64,000 nucleotides of DNA from an uncultured Prevotellaceae bacterium (GTDB lineage: Bacteria; Bacteroidota; Bacteroidia; Bacteroidales; Bacteroidaceae). Positions 60,823-64,000 of this stretch are shown in pieces. The notes under the pieces are model-generated. The model searched no databases. It worked only from the letters and a program-made list of their open reading frames with translations, and had not been told where the DNA came from. The DNA lies in the NCBI GenBank assembly GCA_900318815.1, contig ONMA01000003.1, positions 42,466-106,465 of the forward strand, given 5' to 3'. Both the position numbers and the translations under genes were made by a program. How positions within the stretch are numbered: position 1 is the stretch's first letter; every line of letters begins with the position of its first letter.

Positions 60823-61380
60823 ATGAAAAGAGTGCGTTGTCCTAAATGTGACAATTACATCATTTTCGACGAAACAAAATATGAAGCAGGCCAGTCGCTT
60901 GTTTTTCAATGTAATGAGTGCGGCAAGCAGTTCGGCATCAGAATTGGCGTGTCGAAACTACGGCCCACACAGAAGGAAGAAAACAAGATGACTACTGAGG
61001 AGCAGCTAACACAGCAGGAAAGCGAGCAGGGAGCAGACAACTGCGGATCAATCGTCGTTATCGAGAATGTCTTCCACTACAAGCAGGTGCTGCCGTTGCA
61101 AATGGGCGACAACAAAATAGGACGCTATCAGAAAGGGAATCCTATCAATACGCCTATTGAGACCGTTGACCCAAGTGTCGACCTCTGGCATTGCACCATC
61201 AACGTAGCCCGTGACAAACGCGGACAACTGAAATACACGCTTCAGGATGCCAACAGCAACACAGGCACCTTCGTTGACAACATAGAGATTAAGCCTCGCG
61301 AACGCCGAGTGATTGCTGATGGCACCTTGTTTACCATCGGTGCCACCAGCATTCTTCTCTCTATTCCTCCTCAGGCGTAA
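60823..61380 (+). CDS. Zinc-ribbon and FHA domain protein
   Basis: 185 residues. A zinc ribbon (MKRVRCPKCDNYIIF..FQCNECGKQFGI; two CxxC) leads by a linker to an FHA domain (NKIGRYQKGNP, SVDLWHCTINV, DANSNTGTFVDNIEI). FHA domains bind phosphothreonine. Begins at the ATG at 60823, 43 bases after the SPOR gene and probably co-transcribed. Its 3' end overlaps rprY by 20 bases on the opposite strand. Confidence 0.85.
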   Translation: MKRVRCPKCDNYIIFDETKYEAGQSLVFQCNECGKQFGIRIGVSKLRPTQKEENKMTTEEQLTQQESEQGADNCGSIVVIENVFHYKQVLPLQMGDNKIGRYQKGNPINTPIETVDPSVDLWHCTINVARDKRGQLKYTLQDANSNTGTFVDNIEIKPRERRVIADGTLFTIGATSILLSIPPQA

Positions 61381-62059
61381 TCAGCTTGTAGCCCTTGCCG
61401 TGGATATTGATAATTTCTATCTGCGGATCGTCCTTTAAATGCTTGCGCAACTTGGTGATATAGACATCCATAGAGCGGGCATTAAAGTAGTTGTCGTCAA
61501 TCCAGATGGTCTTGAGGGCAAAGTCGCGCTGTAGAATCTCATTGGCATGCGAGCAAAGCAATGCCAACAGTTCATTCTCCTTCGTGGTCAGCTTAGTCTG
61601 CTTCTCACCTATGGACAGCAACTGCTTCTGGGTATCAAAAGAGAACTGGCCAATGTGGTAGAGAGTACTCTCCTTGTTCTTCTTACCACGAACGCGGCGC
61701 AGAATGGCCTCAATACGGAAAACAAGTTCTTCCATCGAGAAGGGTTTGGTGATATAGTCATCGGCACCAAGCTTGAAACCCTCGAGAATATCGTCCTTCA
61801 GCGTCTTGGCAGTAAGGAAGATAATGGGGATTTCTGCATTGGCAGTACGGATTTCCTGCGCCAGCGTGAAGCCGTCCTTCTTGGGCATCATCACGTCGAG
61901 CACACAGATATCGAACTTGGTCTTCAGGAAAGCCTTGAAGCCAGCTTCGCCGTCGGGGCAGAGTTCTGCCTCATAGCCCTTGGCGGCCAAATACTCACGG
62001 AGCAGCATGCCGAGGTTCTCGTCATCCTCGCAAAGCAAAATTTTCAGTTTCTCATCCAT
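61361..62059 (-). CDS. rprY: Response regulator RprY (OmpR family)
   Basis: 232 residues. Receiver domain with acidic EDD at 11-13, phosphoacceptor D55 (ICVLDVMMPKKDGF) and K105 (TKPF), then an OmpR-type winged helix (KLTTKENELLALLCSHANEILQRDFALKTIW...YITKLRKHLKDDP). It is very close to Bacteroides RprY, which controls stress and redox genes. Downstream of rprX by 43 bases. Confidence 0.94.
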   Translation of the reverse strand: MDEKLKILLCEDDENLGMLLREYLAAKGYEAELCPDGEAGFKAFLKTKFDICVLDVMMPKKDGFTLAQEIRTANAEIPIIFLTAKTLKDDILEGFKLGADDYITKPFSMEELVFRIEAILRRVRGKKNKESTLYHIGQFSFDTQKQLLSIGEKQTKLTTKENELLALLCSHANEILQRDFALKTIWIDDNYFNARSMDVYITKLRKHLKDDPQIEIINIHGKGYKLITPEEE

Positions 62060-62102
62060 TGTCTTGTTGGGTTTTAAAGTGATTATTAAATATGACTATT
62101 GT

Positions 62103-63653
62103 TTATCTCTCATCTAACACGGGGAGTGAAATGATGAACTTCGTGCCTTTGCCATAATCACTCTCACAGCGTATTTCGCCTTCGTGCAGGTTGATAATCT
62201 TCTTAACGTATGCCAGACCGAGGCCAAAGCCTTTCACATCGTGTACATTTCCCGTGTGAACACGGTAGAACTTGTCGAAGATCTTCTTCAAGTTCTCCTT
62301 CTTAATGCCAAGACCGTCATCGGCGATGGAAAAGAAGAGACGTCCCCCTTCGTTCCATGTGCGGATGTGAATGTTGATGGGCTGGTCAGGCTTCCGATAC
62401 TTCACAGCATTATCCATCAAATTGGTAATGGCGTTCTGGAAGTGTACTTCGTCGACATAGATAGCCGAATCCACCGCTTCAATCTCAATGTTAATCAGCC
62501 CGCCCGTGTGCTGCACGCGCAGATTGAACGATGCAGCCACCTGCTCCAGAAGCTCATTCAGGTCAAGTTCCTTCTTCTTGAAAGAAGCATCCTTACGATC
62601 GAACATCGACATCTGCAATACCTTCTCAACAAGGAAGCGCAGGCGTTTCGACTCGTCGTTAATCACACCGCCAAGATGTTTCTGCATCTGCGGACTCTTC
62701 GATACAGAGTCGTCGTTGAGCATCTGGGCTGCCAACGAAATGCTTGAGATAGGCGTCTTCAACTCATGCGTCATGTTGTTGATGAAGTCATTCTTTATCT
62801 CTGTATAGCGCTTCTGCCTGAAAATAATCACAATGGTAAAAATGAACGTGATGAGCAGCACCAACGTAAAGGCAACAGCTGGTATCATAAACCGCACCGA
62901 CGAGAAGATATAGGAGTTCATGTCGGGGAAATGAATCCTCACCACGCCTTTCTTCGAAGTAGGGTCGTTGTGGAACAGCGTCTGCATATAGCTGTACTCC
63001 TCTCCCTCTTCTGAGTACTCGGGGCAACGGTAGACCTCGCGTCCATCGCTGGTCGACACCGTAAAATGATAGGGAATATTAATGCCGTTGTTCAACAATT
63101 GCACCCGAATATCCTGATCGAGCAACTTAAAATTAACTCGCTCCTTCAAAGGCTTATCGCTCGCCGTATAGAGTATGTTGTAGACCACCTCGTCAAGTAA
63201 TGCCTTCTGATAGATGTAACGGTTGCGCACAATCTCCTGCAACGACTTAGCCGAAAGAGAGTTCTTGTCGGAATGCAGAATCATGGCCTTGGGAATTGAG
63301 GGGGGCTTGGTGGCAAAGGTCTTCAGCTCAAAGGCCGAGTAAACCGTCCCATCGTCGGCAGCTACAGCAAATTGATGGCTGTGCTGAATGCTCCCATCCA
63401 AACCGCTCACTATCACAGAGTCTTGCGAGTAGGCACGACGCTCTACCTCATTGACATCCTTCTCCAGATAACGCAGCGTTTCATTCATCTCCAGATTACG
63501 CGCAGCCTGATACAACGAGCGATTCACAGTCTCGTCAAATTGTTCCTTCTTCATCTTCACCATCTCCTCTATATATGAGAGTTGCAAGAAGAGCAGGCCC
63601 AGGAACGAGAATCCCATCACCACAGCTATCGTCCATATCGTTGATTTCTTCAT
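62103..63653 (-). CDS. rprX: Sensor histidine kinase RprX
   Basis: 516 residues. Two membrane helices (IWTIAVVMGFSFLGLLFLQL near 8-28; IPAVAFTLVLLITFIFTIVII near 255-275) enclose a periplasmic sensor of about 225 residues. The HisKA helix has its histidine near 296 (NMTHELKTPISSISLAAQML); the HATPase has NLMDNAVKYRKP, DDGLGIKKENL, FDKFYRV and GFGLGLAYVKKI. It phosphorylates RprY. Confidence 0.94.
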   Translation of the reverse strand: MKKSTIWTIAVVMGFSFLGLLFLQLSYIEEMVKMKKEQFDETVNRSLYQAARNLEMNETLRYLEKDVNEVERRAYSQDSVIVSGLDGSIQHSHQFAVAADDGTVYSAFELKTFATKPPSIPKAMILHSDKNSLSAKSLQEIVRNRYIYQKALLDEVVYNILYTASDKPLKERVNFKLLDQDIRVQLLNNGINIPYHFTVSTSDGREVYRCPEYSEEGEEYSYMQTLFHNDPTSKKGVVRIHFPDMNSYIFSSVRFMIPAVAFTLVLLITFIFTIVIIFRQKRYTEIKNDFINNMTHELKTPISSISLAAQMLNDDSVSKSPQMQKHLGGVINDESKRLRFLVEKVLQMSMFDRKDASFKKKELDLNELLEQVAASFNLRVQHTGGLINIEIEAVDSAIYVDEVHFQNAITNLMDNAVKYRKPDQPINIHIRTWNEGGRLFFSIADDGLGIKKENLKKIFDKFYRVHTGNVHDVKGFGLGLAYVKKIINLHEGEIRCESDYGKGTKFIISLPVLDER

Positions 63654-63681
63654 TTGTTTCTATCTTCCTTTAAATCGATGA

Positions 63682-63689
63682 CAAAGATA
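63682..63689 (-). promoter_or_regulatory. Promoter of rprXY
   Basis: TATCTTTG on the minus strand, -7 consensus, leader about 25 bases. The AT-rich stretch beyond it (63700-63790) holds no gene. Confidence 0.6.
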
Positions 63690-63876
63690 GGGGAATTTGT
63701 AGAAATAGCATCTAATTTAGTTAATTAATTCTGTTAATTTTAACGTTATTAACATTTAATCTTTATTTTAATTACAAATACATAAATATAAAACAAGACA
63801 AAAAAGCTCTACAAGCCTGTTTTCATCCACCCGTCCGCGTGTTGCAACTGGCCCTGTCACGGAGCCGCAGACAACG

Positions 63877-63908
63877 AAAAAGTCCCGGCTCATTGCTGAA
63901 CCAGGACT
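63877..63908 (-). terminator. Terminator of the rRNA operon
   Basis: On the minus strand AGTCCTGGTTC / GAGCCGGGACT, an 11-bp stem with two G-U pairs and loop AGCAAT, followed by five T. Confidence 0.85.
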
Positions 63909-63924
63909 CTCACACTTAAAAAGA

Positions 63925-64000
63925 AGGCGGCCTCCTACTCTCCCGCATTGCATTGCAGTACCATCGGCGCAGGCGGGCTTAACTTCTCTGTTCGGAATGG
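63925..64000 (-). rRNA. rrf: 5S ribosomal RNA, 3' part (cut by the window edge)
   Basis: On the minus strand the sequence reads CCATTCCGAACAGAGAAGTT, then AAGCCCGCCTGCGCCGATGG, then GGGAGAGTAGGAGGCCGCC, the conserved 3' two thirds of 5S rRNA. The rest of the rrn operon (23S, 16S) should lie beyond 64000. Confidence 0.95.

Overview
The window looks like a chromosomal segment of a Bacteroidales bacterium, most likely Prevotellaceae (Prevotella or a relative). Evidence: many genes are preceded by the Bacteroidota promoter pattern TTTG-N19-21-TAnnTTTG; there is a Bacteroidota-type RprX/RprY two-component pair, a Rho factor with a long disordered insert, an RnfBCDGEA operon with RseC, lipoprotein and outer-membrane families restricted to Bacteroidota (DUF4251, DUF4738, DUF2490), and dense families of palindromic intergenic repeats. 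No phage, IS transposase or CRISPR array was found. Coding sequence is fairly GC-rich, while intergenic DNA is AT-rich or made of repeats.

Layout. 1-4.5 kb is a defence graveyard: the N-terminus of an AbiEi-like antitoxin, a type I restriction locus collapsed into an HsdM-HsdR chimera, then a C1B peptidase, a DUF559 nuclease-fold protein and a YgjP-like metallopeptidase. A candidate small RNA with its own promoter and terminator sits at about 4.5 kb. 4.6-11.3 kb holds two divergent outer-membrane proteins and pgk. 11.5-16 kb has a small secreted protein, two identical tRNA-Asp genes and a four-gene operon pairing a VTC-type polyphosphate polymerase with a DUF4956 membrane protein, a DUF2490 barrel and a beta-helix lipoprotein. 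16.4-27.6 kb is mostly housekeeping: feoAB, rho, a hybrid kinase, ruvC, a twin-domain ABC ATPase, dapA, and a stomatin/NfeD pair.

27.6-33.1 kb is an accessory island: repeats, a toxin-antitoxin pair whose toxin has a nonsense mutation, and a complete DpnII-type restriction-modification system (two methylases plus endonuclease) with a DpnD-like gene upstream. 33.5-39.5 kb contains GH43 and GH31 glycosidases and an ATP-grasp-like unknown. 39.7-49 kb carries a His-rich CobW GTPase and a nine-gene operon rseC-rnfBCDGEA-yjjG-serB. 49-54.7 kb has a small acidic protein, a ClC channel, a 5'-nucleotidase and nudC. 54.7-59.4 kb is an operon rfbC-ugd-DUF4738-HHH/barrel protein. 59.6-63.7 kb has an HU-CCDC81/SPOR protein, a zinc-ribbon FHA protein and rprXY. 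The window ends inside the 5S gene of an rRNA operon transcribed leftward.

How it fits together. Rnf couples ferredoxin and NADH to an ion gradient; Ugd and RfbC feed surface polysaccharide synthesis; GH31/GH43 digest plant glycans; FeoAB brings in ferrous iron; RprXY and the hybrid kinase sense stress. The most distinctive features are the intergenic repeats. At least seven families occur as two copies, usually inverted relative to each other, and several run into gene ends (DUF559, rho, rseC, nudC). A repeat of about 240 bp lies inverted at 0.2 kb and 28 kb, bracketing 27 kb of core genes. Annotation rests on reading motifs and family resemblance by eye; no database search was possible.
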